From contig NMRA01000142.1 of assembly GCA_002633005.1 (NCBI GenBank), positions 790,860 to 854,859 of the forward strand: DNA of 64,000 nucleotides, given 5' to 3'. A program made the position numbers and the translations under genes. Within the stretch, counting starts at the first letter, position 1, and the number at the start of each line of letters is the position of its first letter. The notes under the pieces were generated by a model, which worked only from the letters and a program-made list of their open reading frames with translations, had not been told where the DNA came from and searched no databases. Below are positions 12,101-22,361 of this stretch, piece after piece. The stretch comes from Phoronis australis (taxonomy: Eukaryota > Phoronida > Phoronidae).

Positions 12101-15100
12101 TAGATTAATTTTGTATCTCAGACAATTTAATTGAAAATTTAAATTTTTGGGTGTTTTTCACAGTTCATTGCTTTTTACAGAATGTGAAAATCAAAGGGTA
12201 CGGTTACTGGAGCGTAGATTAGCATGATTCAAACCCTTCGATCAACAATCAAGGAAGTGTTATCTAGGCGATCGTCTGCTCAGTGAGCTGGCAGTCGATA
12301 TTGAATCTACGATAACCGGAACTTCTTGCGACTTAAAATGCTATTATAAAGTGATCTCTGTAGATAGTATACTCTGCATATTCAGGTTGTGCTGCTTGGA
12401 TGACCGATATCTCACAATCCGTTGTATATATGACATTTTACATTATACATTTTTCATCCGTAAAAAGACCATTGATATTATAACCAATAGGTCGCATATG
12501 AATGTTTCAGAACATTTGACTGTGGTCATCATATATCTTGTTTTAGCCTCGTTCCAGCCTCTAGCGTGTAAACAGCTTCATGCAAGCCGAAAATACAGTC
12601 ACGTTCCTGACTGAATTGACTTCCTCACGTGACTTGATTAGCCTGATAGGTGTAGAATCAGTGCCACGCATTTACTATGAATGAACACCAGTGCAGTATA
12701 CGCAGACAGTGAAATTATAAATGTGTCGCTGTTCCCCAGCGGACATCAACATAGAATTAAAACTGAAAGAGAATTATTGAGATGAGGGGGATTAATCAAT
12801 GGAGGGTCAACCTTCATTGCCAAGTTACTTTCTATGACCAGTCACGAACCAGAATAGATCGAAGCAATCTAGTCTCGGCTATGGCACTAGTCTAATGTCA
12901 CTCAACACAAAGGCTCTGTTAAGGGTATCACTTACCTTTGCCATACCAATGGAGCTGGCATTGAGTTCAGGAAGACCATGATTTGTCTTATCCCCTCTCT
13001 CCCAAATACCATAGTCCTGGACAGAAAACAGGAAACAGATATACCATAACCAAACCCACGGCACAGTGAGCACGACGTACAACAGTCCTAGCATAAAAAA
13101 CAGCTTATTATTTAAAATGACTTAATATATTAATATAGGGGGCCTCGCTTTTGAGGTCCAAAATTCAATTATTTGCCTATGTCATTTTAATAAGAATAAG
13201 TCATTTTAAATAATAAGCTGTTAAAACTTAATAAGTACCACATTCCTACAACATAATCCTAAACCGAAAAAACGAGACACGAATACACGATAATACGGAA
13301 AACGGGAAACAAAATTCTCCAAGACAGAAAACAGGGAAGAAATATACCATCATCTGAAATAGAAAACAAGGACCAAGCAATTTAACATCATACTAATGTT
13401 ACAAATGAAGTTAGTGTCAAGATACTACCAATTCATGTTATTTCTCTATCAAAAGTGTAATAATTAAATTTTAAAAATATCAGAATGAACACTTGGGGCA
13501 CAAAACAAACACTTTTGGTGATTTGCAAAGACAAGAAAAATGAAACCCCAATAAAAAAACTGCTCTCAACTTGTACAATGAAAGACAAAAAGTGTTACTG
13601 AACTCAATAATACGACCAGCAGCAGTGTCAGCAGATAGCTTCCCATGCCAAACACCAGGTGGAGCAATTATTACATGACCCAAGGCATATAGTGGCTTAA
13701 TAAGATGTTATTCTCAGTCAAGTAATAAATTAACTGCATGTCAACTCACCGGAATTCGATAAGCACTTTCAATATAGAACACCAAGTTTTGTATAAAAGC
13801 CACTTCGTCAAGGGTGAAAATGATTTGAAGACCTGAAATGAAGAAACGAAGTTCACAATAAATTGCTCGTGACTACAGCAATAAAAGCAATATGAGGCTA
13901 TCCAGAAACAAGAAATGGACAGAAAACAATCAAGCAAAATTATTTAAAGTCACACGCAGCGATAATTAGTCCAAACCAAAATCACAAACTTCAAACCGGA
14001 ATAAATCAAGAAAGCCGCATTCAATCTTCCTCTTAAAACAACTCCATTCGTTTCGTTTTCATCATGCTTAATTTCAAATGAATTAAAAAACGAAAACAAA
14101 TGGTTCCACCTTCAACCCAAAATCAATACAATAGATTTCAAAGACGGTGCTACCTGCATGAAGCTTAAATTACAGAGGAGACTCTTGGAAGCGTGTATGT
14201 CTCACATCCTGAATACCCAACACTCAAACTGTACTACACCACACTGCTGCACTATTTAGCTATTTCCCTCAACTTGGTTAAACTGTGCCTGTACGTAGTT
14301 ACATACACACGGATGTATTTTTTAAACTTCCTTAACATTCATTTAAAATGTTACTACTTCATACGTAAAGACTAACATTTCAGCGCACAAGTCATTTAAT
14401 ACCATTCTGTTGTCCTGTTTGATGTTTTACATCACGACACTCATTTCCTGACTGTACACATGATAGTGTTTGCAATTTCAATTCATTTTGCCTTGAGGAC
14501 TAAAAAAATACAATGCATTTTTTGTATAATGTTTTATGTTCTTTTAGTTGAGGTTTAAACTATGTTCAAGATGCCAAGCACATTAGGTGGTTCATTATTT
14601 CAATGATTGCGTATTGTGTAGTAGATAAGAAAAGATTACTGATTAGACATGTAAAGGTAAAGAACAGCGGTTTGATGAAACGGCGTAGCCTGTATTTGTT
14701 AATAAATTGTAAATTGACACACGGAGTTGTAAAGTGCAACAGATGGTCACATGATAGACAGAGACAAAGCACTAAGTGTATCCCAAGGCTTGGAGAGGAT
14801 GATCTCATGCACATATACACTAACCAGCTGGCCTTTGAAAGCAGCTTGTAACAATACACATGCTAACTGAGATTATCAACATGATTCCTTCGGCTAAGTA
14901 ACCCAATTCCATGGGTTTCCATACCGGATATCAGCATTAATACATCACCTCAGCTATGACGACGCAGTGTCTATTTCATGTTCAAACGCTGGTCGTGAAC
15001 ATTTTAGTAGTAATCACCAATGACTTATCTTAGAATCGCAGAGTTGTAATTATCTAACTACTTCAAATGTAGAAAGCAGGAAATTATGCGCGTAATGTCC

Positions 15101-18100
15101 AGCTGTTTCTGCAATTTCACACAAGGCAATCAATAATGCATTAAGTAAAAATAACGCAGCATTTCCCCCCGTTTAGCTGACTGAGAATGAAAATCTAATA
15201 AGGTTTTTACTGTCGTAGAATTGGTCTTACAATATAAATTACTGTGATAAGATCCCATTTCCGTTATCAACTCAAGACAGAGGCAATGCAAGCAGCACTT
15301 AAGAATATGCAGACTAAGCATACATGTAACATTTTGGAGGTCACATGTCTAGGGTTGACCAATCCCCACTATGCTCTGAAACATAAGCTTGAGTAGCTGA
15401 TGGTTTCAATGTTCTTGCTGGTAACAAATATAGAATCCTGTCACGGTTACGAATACTATGACACCAGTTAGATGAGAGCAAATCCTCCGATTTGATTTTC
15501 GTTTTTTAGCAGGCTAAATTGGGCAAAATGCGGCTTAAACAACGAAGGAAAATAATATTTGGCACCAAACCAACACTTGAACACAGGCCACAGTCTCCGT
15601 TATCCTTGTACGACAAGGAAACAAAACACGAACACTAAAAGTCTTAAACACGAAATATTTTCTATTTCATTTCGTGCCGTTTCCAATGTTTCACACAGAA
15701 ACACAAACACAACACTGCTTACACCTGCCGTACGCGAGGATCAACCTACCTGAAGCCGTCATCTGAGACAAGGTGAGTAAGAACAGGGAAGTGGCGTCAA
15801 TCTGCAGGTGACCCCAGTTGTGGTCGCCTACGACAGCGCAACAGTCACGTGACGAGTACTTGGCATGCAGCGCGTCCCCGGGCGCCTGCGAGGACTTGAA
15901 CCTCTCCAACTTGTCTACCTGCTGCATCATAGACCGCAGAAGTCCCCGCATTAACTTTACCACACTCTGCAACAAGCGACGGTGAAGCTTTATTTATTTA
16001 TTATTGTGATATTTAAAATGAGGGTGGCCTCTTCAGTGATAGCACTGCTTTCCAAGAGGGCCCTCAAGCTGGTTATCAATCATAAATAGCAGGTATGGTT
16101 ATCAACTCAGGGGCCCGCTTTTTAACTGCGTTGATCTTGGATAACAACTCTTTATACGAGACCATCAGATATGAGACATTTTGCACATAAAGTTTCTAAA
16201 ATGTCGCCTATTCAGGACCCAATATGGCAATCATCTTTTTCATTTTTTTTCGAAAAGCACTACACTGATGCTGAATCATTTTTAAATTCTATACCATAGT
16301 TTCTAAAAGACAATATTTTAGAAATTGTCGGCATAACGATGTTGGAGGAATTTGCGAAAAATGAATGAACATTAATTTTGGCAATCATTTCATTCAAAAT
16401 TGGCGATCTCTTACAGTGAAACCAAAACTTTGTCCATGCAAATTGCAGGACTAATAAAAAAAGTCTACCAAAATTTATATCACTCCAAGGTTTGAAGCAT
16501 ATTTGTGAAATACACAGCTGGCATTGACTGACAAGTTCGGTAAGGCCAACATAGCCAGTGACTATTGCTATATGAATTGTGAACAAAGTTTGAACAATAA
16601 AGTATTTATAAGAAAATGAAACGCATGTCATCATTAGACAGTTGTGCCTCATTTCTAATCCAGCAACTAAAAGCAAGAATGGTGGTCTAAACTATCATTT
16701 TGTAAAGCTAAAACATCTTCCAAGAAACAAAGAGTTCAACCTATTACTGGGCCATGACTTTCCAAAGGGCCCAGTATAGGAACTAGGACAACCTTACTAA
16801 TTTACTTAATATGAGAGTTTTACTTTATCTGCGTATATCTAAATTTCAGAGTCAGTGAATATGATGATGAAAAAGTCAAATTAATTACTGAAATGGTTAC
16901 GTACATCTGCTATATTTTAAGATAACATGAACTACCAATGACAGTCAAAAGTTTTTTGCTACATATGCATAAAGAACTTTCAAAAATAATCAATTCTTTT
17001 CCACGGATCTTCAGCTCTGTTTAATCAGATTTATTGTCTTACTGTTGAAGTACTTTGTTTGATACTGTATTAGCTGAAATGCATACATCCAAACACTGTC
17101 AATGGGGTGAGGGCAAGCCTTTATCTAGAGGCTGTCCAATTGGACAACTTGACTCAAATCTAGACACCCTAGTTTGAATGCTCTGTTCAGAATTTAGACG
17201 CCCAAGAAAGGTAAATAAGTAAGCATGGTGTCTCTTTTAACTTGCTACCACCAGCTCTAGGAGCTCATTGACCTGCACAGAATGATAAAGCTGGTTTAGA
17301 AATGAATTAAGATATAAAAAAAAAACGTTACTGGAAAACTATGTCTCCATGGTAACATACCACACTATGACAACAATTTGAAATGGGGTCACAAAAATGC
17401 TGTCAGGCCTCATTGGTTACGGACACCCTGAGAAATTGGGAAATCCATTTTGGATGCCTTATTTTTGAGATCCTAATAAACCGTGTGGATTCGTCATCAC
17501 CACACTTGTTGTTTTATCCACACACTGAATATATTTGATCCATTACTGTCACCCAATGCTCAACTACCTGTTCCAATTCATAAGCTTTGGCTCTGTCCTC
17601 GTCCATGTCAGCATTCTTCCTGTATGCCATGGCCAGTCCCCACACGGCCATGACGGAGTAGAGATTGTCACGTACCCATGCATGAGAGTTGGTTGCACTA
17701 AGTGGCAAGAGTCCTGTGACAGGATTCTGAAGAGAGAGAAGTCTAACGTAGTACTTGTAGTAACAGTGTGTTCATTTCATATGATACAAAATACAAAAAC
17801 TAAAAATACAATATTGAGTTAGGGAAGGCACTGTGAAGGACTTACAGCCCGCAAAGATCAGGGCCACCCGTGAATTGTCAAAGTAAAATTTTTTGTAAAC
17901 GATAATGTGCCAACAACACAGCATGTTTGTCTTTTCCAGTAAATAGAATTGATGAACAGCAACATGGAAATTTTACTTTTAGGTACCATTTGCATAGTAA
18001 AAGTGGCTCTAAGACTGTATGATTATGTGGCCGGATTAAAAATAGAAAATTACATAAACTGTTAGTGTTTAATGTACAGTGAATTTACAAAGTTGCCTAC

Positions 18101-20145
18101 AATAGTACTCTTCAAGATTACTCAGCGATACAACTTTCCTCTGTCCCAGAGGTAGTGAATTTACAAAGTTTCCTAATATAGTGCCATTCCAGATTACCCA
18201 GGGATAGAACTTCGCTTGTCCCAGAGGTAAGAACGAGCACTGTTTTCATTGACCCAGTAATGGAATGTCAGGCACATTTTTACAGTTCATGTCGGAAACC
18301 GTTGAGGAGTATGACCGCGGAAATATTCCCAATCTCAACTGTTTAAAAAGTACCGAAAGGTATCTTCAAGAAAGGAGCTTCTGCTTTATCCACTTGCTCC
18401 GCGTTTTCTGGTCTTTGATTAACCTTGGGAAATAAATACCACGCATCCATTGGTATTCGTCAAGTTTATTCAACTTTCTACTATCAGAAATTGCAGCCTA
18501 TAGTACACCAGAAATACTTTGTTGCCATTAGCAGGACAAATAGAGTAATGTAGACGAGAAAAAACATGTAAAGAATATGACAGCAACAAAGAACACGTAG
18601 AAGTGCTTGACCAATACTACAGCATTGTGGACATATCAAGGGAGATTCGAGTGAAGCTGTGCAATCTGGGACGGTCCTATTCAATTACAGAAAATTTAGT
18701 GACAGAAATTATGGAATACTAACCATCAGCATCCCTATGAAGAACATGATAAAATAATTTTAAACAACACTCAGTGCCAAGAAGAGACAAATGCAAATGA
18801 AATCAAGAAACTATTGGAAGGCTGGTCTGTTTTAAACGTAGGGGTTTGAAAATGAACTAGACATCCCAGAAAATTGGACAAAAGGCGGCCATTCCATACC
18901 ACTAGTAGTAGACTATGCATAGCCTGTGCATGCTGTCATATACACTGGCGTGAGCAGTACAAAAATGGACAGTTGATGATTCAGGTAACTGAATGAAGGA
19001 CTGTTCGTAAATAGTTTGATTGTGGGAGTATGTGAGAGTTACAGCTTGGAAGAGTTAAAGACGTCTTAAGGGTTCCCTCTCTGCACAAAAGGTACTTGTA
19101 ACAGTGTGACATTGATGTTTTAATCAGTGTGAAGCATAATTTGTCGAAAAGCTTCTGGGATATGGAGGGTCAATTGAGACGGTGGTGTTGTCTACCTCAG
19201 TAACAGAACGTGCTAACTTCCGTAAGTAAATAACACAGAAATTACATGGTCCTTGTTCACTTCATGAATACATAGAGGTGAAAATGACCATGTTTCACTA
19301 CAATTACATACATACTTGTAAGAGAATGCTAAAACGATAGAACGTGCTGAGCTATAGCTGCAAGCGTAATTTTCACATCTAATTTAGGTTTGTTTTCAGC
19401 TCAGGGAAAATAGAAGGGAATAGCGTGACATCAGTCTCCATCAACCTGTGACCTGATGACCCAACAGTGCAGCAAATCAACACCCATACGGTGATAAACA
19501 GTACAAATCAAGTACTATTAACAAACATACCAGAACTGAGTCCCTTTTAACACGTTTTAACCAAAATAAATTACCATTGACCAAATCGATCTTTTTTCGG
19601 AACCACAAGTACGCCTATGTGAAAGGAAATTCTCCTAATTGGAGATTTATTCACAATCAAGCCAGAGAACTTCTCCTGCTGCAGTGAAATTATTCCCATT
19701 TGGCTTTTCTGGTGGCTTCGCTGTCTAACTGAATTATCTAAAAGCCTCAGAATAATGTCCACTATTCAGTTGATACATGGGCACTCATTTTCACTCATGT
19801 TTTCATTTAGTATTTATTCTTGTGAAAACGTAAGTGTAAAATAAGAGCCCGTGAGTTAATATAATTTTTTTTCAATAATAGATAACGTGTAGGATCAACG
19901 GTGGATAAAGCTTTAATCTAGGAGGAATACTCAATTCAAGTCTCAATCTTGACTCAACGACAACGTCTAACTTAGACGGTTAGACAGACGTGGTCGTGGG
20001 TAGTCGTGGGTGTGTTTCCCTCAAGGCCTCAAGGCAAGCCAAACTGCCACAATCTGCCATAGCTTACCTGGTGTTTCAGAATGGTCTGATAAACAGTTCT
20101 GTGATAAATATCCAGGCGTTGGCCTGAGTTGCTTCTACTTCTCAT
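36..20145 (-). CDS. PHKA: Phosphorylase b kinase regulatory subunit alpha, N-terminal part (9 exons, 3' end outside window)
   Basis: Regulatory alpha subunit of the cytosolic phosphorylase kinase holoenzyme, which phosphorylates glycogen phosphorylase in response to calcium and hormones. Coding parts join as complement of 20068-20145, 17568-17726, 15750-15966, 13750-13832, 12936-13016, 11889-12029, 9026-9130, 3502-3555 and 36-158. All junctions are AG/GT and phases agree, giving 347 residues that start [12 protein letters not shown], the conserved alpha-subunit N terminus. The beta subunit has a different N-terminal extension. Landmark stretches are [69 protein letters not shown] and [11 protein letters not shown], all typical of the GH15-like N-terminal domain of this family. 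Family members are about 1,200 residues, so about 70% of the protein lies beyond the left edge. Introns run from 0.7 to 5.5 kb. Intron 7 contains a gene on the other strand, and intron 6 has two dead copies of exon 6. Identification is firm; which vertebrate paralogue it corresponds to is not meaningful here. Confidence 0.96.
665..890 (-). repeat. Dispersed repeat family G, copy 1
   Basis: The minus strand starts AAAGAGACATTATAGG and continues through GCTGGATGGGATAGACC and TACAAAACAACAAAATC. The same block order recurs at 9230-9410 (minus) and 43545-43870 (plus). All three accidentally open a reading frame with shared residues (LDGID, QQN), which is why they look like related proteins; I see no coding signal beyond that. 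Confidence 0.65.
2625..2830 (+). repeat. Dispersed repeat family R, copy 1
   Basis: Contains the ordered blocks GGCACAATGTGGC, TATGTAGCATCAAATTAA, CCATGGCAACCATCAGA and CGAGATTTTACCG. The same order recurs at 50845-51065, and the last part at 6235-6365 and 31640-31730. Old, diverged interspersed repeat of unknown class. Confidence 0.6.
3502..3555 (-). CDS. PHKA: PHKA coding exon 8
   Basis: A short 54-nt exon encoding [18 protein letters not shown]. The acceptor is TTCAG and the donor GAG|GTAAGC, phase 0. It joins cleanly to [13 protein letters not shown] of the next exon, as in known alpha subunits. Confidence 0.95.
5113..5174. repeat. 31-bp tandem duplication followed by a GT-rich tract
   Basis: Two nearly identical units starting CTGAATGACATC (5113 and 5144), then a (GT)n-like stretch to about 5190. 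Confidence 0.85.
5526..5690. repeat. 64-bp tandem repeat, about 2.4 copies
   Basis: Units begin ACAAAATGCAAGGTCT at 5537, 5601 and 5665, an exact 64-base period. The first two units are almost identical, so the expansion is young. Confidence 0.9.
6657..6727. repeat. Perfect 27-bp inverted repeat (hairpin, 17-nt loop)
   Basis: Left arm 6657-6683 and right arm 6701-6727 are exact reverse complements; the core is ACGACGTTTAGATTGTGC. The loop contains GCATGC. The perfect arms against a decayed background suggest a recent foldback element. Confidence 0.9.
7094..8063 (+). CDS. GT31 beta-1,3-galactosyltransferase-like protein (main exon, first exon not identified)
   Basis: Type II Golgi membrane glycosyltransferase that would transfer a UDP-sugar, probably galactose or GlcNAc, in beta-1,3 linkage. 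Numbering from the open frame at 7083: a membrane segment lies at about 9-24 ([16 protein letters not shown]), then a Ser/Arg-rich stem. Family motifs are RRESVRRTW (80-88), [10 protein letters not shown] (131-140), the metal-binding DDDV (162-165), [10 protein letters not shown] (224-233) and HIDDVFMTG (251-259). N-glycosylation sequons lie at 64, 136 and 266. Upstream the frame stays open to a TAG at 6999 but has no ATG, and a good acceptor (TTTGTTTTTTAG) ends at 7093. The initiator Met therefore lies in an upstream exon I could not place. The gene lies inside PHKA intron 7 on the opposite strand. Family assignment is firm; the acceptor sugar is unknown. Confidence 0.9.
9026..9130 (-). CDS. 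PHKA: PHKA coding exon 7
   Basis: Encodes 35 residues from [19 protein letters not shown] to TIVDKLK. The acceptor is CTGTAG and the donor AAG|GTAAGA, phase 0. The SFPAFAVDD stretch is typical of the alpha subunit. Confidence 0.95.
9230..9410 (-). repeat. Dispersed repeat family G, copy 2
   Basis: The minus strand has AGGGACACACTTTGTTTTATG, GTAATTGTTGGATTGGAGAG and AAGCAACAAAATCCATTGTG in the same order as copies at 665-890 and 43545-43870. It lies directly beside exon-6 relic A. Confidence 0.6.
9456..9584 (-). pseudogene. Decayed duplicate of PHKA exon 6 (copy A)
   Basis: On the minus strand the interval aligns with exon 6 (11889-12029), best over its last 95 bases, where I count roughly 70% identical positions. 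Translated pieces read DVGLFDAR and, after a 4-base deletion, [10 protein letters not shown], against exon 6 DELDLFGAR and [10 protein letters not shown]. Homology continues to the old exon end, but the donor GT has become TT. A TTCAG acceptor is still present at 9585-9586. In the parental frame a TAG appears at about codon 22. It sits in intron 6, between real exons 6 and 7. Homology is seen directly; an origin by tandem duplication is inferred. Confidence 0.82.
10166..10250 (-). pseudogene. Decayed duplicate of PHKA exon 6 (copy B)
   Basis: The minus strand ends with CTCAAAG|GTACGC, matching the exon 6 end CTCAAAG|GTATAG, preceded by a block close to the exon 6 CATGTTACCCAGAGAG segment with one inserted C, and then by CCCA.GTAA.GCGG and GTGTTAGTTG. 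A 10-base gap and an insertion break the frame, and in-frame stops are present. The upstream half is no longer alignable by eye, so the start is approximate. The donor is intact, which makes this the copy more likely to be used as a cryptic exon. Confidence 0.6.
11889..12029 (-). CDS. PHKA: PHKA coding exon 6 (intact parent of two decayed copies)
   Basis: Encodes 47 residues beginning [18 protein letters not shown] and ending PRESNSK; acceptor CTTTCAG and donor AAG|GTATAG, phase 0 on both sides. A phase-0/phase-0 exon of 141 nt can be duplicated or swapped without changing the reading frame. Two degraded relatives lie further along intron 6, at about 10166-10250 and 9456-9584. Confidence 0.95.
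12030..12935 (-). other. PHKA intron 5
   Basis: 0.9 kb intron; nothing recognisable inside. Confidence 0.85.
12936..13016 (-). CDS. PHKA: PHKA coding exon 5
   Basis: Encodes 27 residues beginning [12 protein letters not shown] and ending SSIGMAK. The acceptor is TGTCCAG and the donor AAG|GTAAGT; phase 0 on both sides. Nearly invariant family sequence. Confidence 0.96.
13017..13749 (-). other. PHKA intron 4
   Basis: 0.73 kb intron containing a 124-bp MITE at 13099-13222 close to the acceptor of exon 5; otherwise nothing recognised. Confidence 0.85.
13099..13222. mobile_element. Short MITE with 26-bp perfect terminal inverted repeats
   Basis: Termini begin AACAGCTTATTATTTAAAA and are exact inverted repeats (13099-13124 and 13197-13222), flanked by AAAA on both sides. 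Reverse-complemented, its interior matches the first part of the larger element at 51500-52952 (ATGACATAGGCAA, ATTGAATTT, TATATTAATAT). It looks like an internal-deletion derivative of that element. Confidence 0.85.
13750..13832 (-). CDS. PHKA: PHKA coding exon 4
   Basis: Two bases complete a Gly codon, then 27 residues [12 protein letters not shown] through ESAYRIP. The acceptor is TTCAG and the donor CCG|GTGAGT, phase 0. The stretch [13 protein letters not shown] is diagnostic of the phosphorylase kinase alpha/beta family. Confidence 0.95.
13833..15749 (-). other. PHKA intron 3
   Basis: 1.9 kb intron; no repeat, exon or RNA gene that I can support. Confidence 0.8.
15750..15966 (-). CDS. 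PHKA: PHKA coding exon 3
   Basis: Encodes 72 residues plus one base, [10 protein letters not shown] through SQMTAS. The acceptor is TTGCAG and the donor CAG|GTAGGT leaves phase 1, completed by GT of the next exon as Gly. [16 protein letters not shown] is the strongly conserved core. Confidence 0.96.
15967..17567 (-). other. PHKA intron 2
   Basis: 1.6 kb intron. It carries repeat family D copy 1 (17152-17490). A 138-codon minus-strand open frame at 16260-16676 lacks any family resemblance and is treated as chance. Confidence 0.8.
17152..17490 (+). repeat. Dispersed repeat family D, copy 1
   Basis: Ordered blocks AGACGCCCAAGAAAG, GGTGTCTCTTTTAACT, TATGTCTCCATGGTAACATA, GACAACAATTTGAAATGGGG and CATTTTGGATGCC recur in the same order at 53896-54215. 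Old interspersed repeat; no terminal structure seen. Confidence 0.75.
17568..17726 (-). CDS. PHKA: PHKA coding exon 2
   Basis: Encodes 53 residues starting [10 protein letters not shown] and ending AYELEQ. The acceptor is a pyrimidine tract ending in TTCAG at 17727-17728 and the donor is CAG|GTAGTT; both ends are phase 0. It contains HAWVRDN and [11 protein letters not shown], hallmark stretches of the PHKA GH15-like domain. Confidence 0.96.
18078..18228. repeat. 76-bp tandem duplication
   Basis: Two units start AGTGAATTTACAAAGTT at 18078 and 18154 and both end TGTCCCAGAGGT. About 80% identical by eye. Confidence 0.85.
18880..19190 (+). mobile_element. Foldback element A, right-half copy (A3)
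   Basis: Shares with copies A1 and A2 the ordered blocks ACTGAATGAAGGACTG, AATAGTTTGATTGTGGGAGT, AAAGACGTCTTAAGG, ACTTGTAACAGTGTGAC, TTTTAATCAGTGTGA and CGAAAAGCTTCTGG. The mirror-image left arm is missing, so this is a truncated copy in PHKA intron 1. Confidence 0.7.
20068..20145 (-). CDS. PHKA: PHKA coding exon 1 (start codon exon)
   Basis: Encodes residues 1-26, [12 protein letters not shown] through ILKHQ. The ATG at 20145-20143 is chosen because the known family begins exactly with MRSRSNSG; an in-frame ATG further upstream would add residues with no family match. The donor CAG|GTAAGC follows position 20068, phase 0. No TATA box is evident just upstream. Confidence 0.95.
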
Positions 20146-20654
20146 GTTTAAAAGGGATTTGTGTCTCCTTAACTCACATTTTGTTTCATTTACATTTTCA
20201 GGACGCAAAATCAAGTTCAGCCAGTGCAATGACCTTCACCTTTGTAGAAAGCTTGTTGTACGATTTGTAATGTAGTTTCGGTTTTAATTGCCTGATTTCA
20301 TTTCTACACGTCCTGTAAATTAAAGCTCAAAATAATACCACAATAAAAATATTTAAAATCATATAGCTCAAAAACTATTGAATTACTATTATAATAAGTC
20401 ATTTTCTATATCAACATTAATGCAAAAATATCAATAAAATTGTCTTGTAGCTCTACCGGACGCCATTTGCCTTCTGGTTGTAGTCAAAAGAAGCAGGTAA
20501 TGTACCAACTTGCTGTCGAATTGTTCCCACTAATTGATGTGACAGCGTTGTCAACAGGAGAGTGTAGTATTCTTTGTTATGAGCATTACATATTTTAACC
20601 AGATTGTCGAGTCGAAGATCAATTACTTAAACCTGGGCCCATGTCTGATCTGAG

Positions 20655-21440
20655 TCTGAGACTGAGTAGACAGTCACACTCGCACTCACAGGCGTCCTCA
20701 GCTTCTGATCGTCCCCAATACACTATATAATTCTATAAGGTATGACACTCCCGACTAGAAATTCCACAGGTGCTTCACTTCAGCCGTCCGTAGCAAACAC
20801 AAAACTCTATAAATTTACACAAAACAGGAGTTGGCATGAGGAATTGTTCTTTCTCTCAATACCATTTACGGTGACCGGTGTCCTGCTTCACCAAGTTTGC
20901 AAGAAATTCACAGTCAAAGCACAAAAATTTTGCCAAAAAATCCCGTCCGGAGCAACTCCTGTGTCTCACACGAGTCGGTATGGAATTATCCAATGAGTTG
21001 CGGATGAACGGCAATTGCCGATTTGTCACGGAAGGTTCAAAATCAAAATCTTCGATGCAGTCTGGCAAATTGGCAAGTGCCGTTCATCCGTAACTCATCG
21101 GATAGTTCTGTGCTGACTCGGGTGGGACACGGAAGTTGCTCTGGACGGGCTTTTTGAGAAGATTTTCGTGCTTTGATCGCGAATTTCATGTGAACTCAGT
21201 GGAGCAAGACACCGTAAATGGTATTGGGAGAAAGAACAATTCCTCGTGATTTGTTGAACTTCTGTTTTGGGTAAATTTATGGAGTTTTGTATTTGCTGTG
21301 GACGGCTGAAGTGAAGCACCCGTGGAATTTCTAGTCCAGAGTGTCGTATCTTGTAGTACTATATATAGTGTATTGGGGACGAACAGAAGCTGAGGATGCC
21401 TGTGGTAGACAGTGGCTACCAACCATCTGTAGAGTGTAGT
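20655..21440. mobile_element. Long hairpin element B (about 0.75 kb, arms about 350 bp)
   Basis: The left side reads CCTCAGCTTCTG, CCCAATACACTATATA, GAAATTCCACAGGTGCTTC, CGTCCG, GAGGAATTGTTCTTTCTC, CCATTTACGGTG and GAGTTGCGGATGAACGGCA. The right side repeats each block as reverse complement in mirrored order, down to a centre near 21040. Arms look about 80-85% matched. No protein is encoded; several accidental open frames on both strands come from the mirrored sequence. Confidence 0.85.
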
Positions 21441-22130
21441 CTGCCTCAATAGAGACGGTGTAGGCACTTCATACGTCGGAAGCTTGTCGGCAAATTATGC
21501 CTCACACCATCTAGTGAAAGTCACATTGTTACAAATACCTTATGCACATTGAGGGACACCTTAGGTGGCGGTTGATGTCTTTAATTGCTTCAAACTCGAA
21601 CAAATACTCCCGTTATCAAACTTTTTCTTTGAGCAGTCCTTCATTCACTTCCCAAAATCGGTAACTGGCCATTTTTAACACTGCGCGTAGCATGTGGTAT
21701 GATGTTATATCCCCTGGCGTGCGCAGTGTAAAAATGGTCAGTTATCGATTTTGGGAACTGAATGAGGGGCTGCTTGAAGAAAAAGTTTGATAACGGGAGT
21801 ATTTGTTCAAGTTGGAAGGAATTAAAGACATCGATAAAAGTGGCATAAACGGGTCCCTCCTCAAAATGACTGTCGATAACCAGTTTTCACTGAATAACGG
21901 CAATGTCTATTATTCAGTGAAACTGGTTTCCAGTAGCCATTTTGAGGAGGGACCCGTTTACGCCACTTTTACCAAGACATCGATGTCCTCCTAAGGTGTC
22001 CCTGTATGCTCGTAAGCACCGCGACTTTGATGTTCTAGTCAGTGCGAGGCATAATTCACCGAAAAGCTTCTGGCGTATGGAGCGCCTATAGGAGCTACAC
22101 TGTCTCTAGTGAGCCAGCTAGAGACAGTCA
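21440..22130. mobile_element. Foldback element A, copy A1 (interrupted by a nested MITE)
   Basis: Left arm blocks GGAAGCTTGTCGGC, AATTATGCCTC, AAAGTCACA, ACACCTTAGG and AATACTCCCGTTATCAAAC are mirrored on the right as AACGGGAGTATTTG, CCTAAGGTGT, GACTTTGATG, GAGGCATAATTC and CCGAAAAGCTTCTGG. The centre has two copies of a GTAACTGGCCATTTTTA-like block facing each other. A smaller hairpin at 21835-21971 is inserted in its right arm. Confidence 0.82.
21835..21971. mobile_element. Nested hAT-like MITE inside element A1
   Basis: Termini TAAAAGTGGCATAAACGGG and its near-perfect reverse complement enclose a hairpin with a CACTGAATAA core. AAGACATCGA is present on both sides (21825-21834 and 21974-21983). 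Sister copy A2 carries the same site once, uninterrupted (around 22697), which fixes the insertion and its target-site duplication of about 8-10 bp. Confidence 0.85.
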
Positions 22131-22361
22131 CTGTCTAATCTCAAAGTGACATTCGAAGTCGACAGTTAACCAACTATTCTTAACCTGACTGTGTGTTGCC
22201 GAAGACAACTGTTTGAGATTACTTGAAGCGTGCTGTGTTGAGTTTTGAGTACAGAGATAAGATCGAAGGCCCAGTAGTCATGTAGAACCTGTTGTCAAAT
22301 TAGCGATTACTTTTGATAGTCCCTGATTGTGAGAACCATGCATTTACTGTATTAGATAGTG

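Larger units (their letters stand above)
17727..20067 (-). other. PHKA intron 1
   Basis: 2.3 kb intron with a 76-bp tandem duplication (18078-18228) and a half copy of hairpin element A (18880-19190). Nothing else recognised. Confidence 0.8.

Noticed and set aside
16260-16676. 138-codon minus-strand open frame in PHKA intron 2
   Set aside because: Low-complexity, hydrophobic and without family motifs; expected by chance in AT-rich intron.
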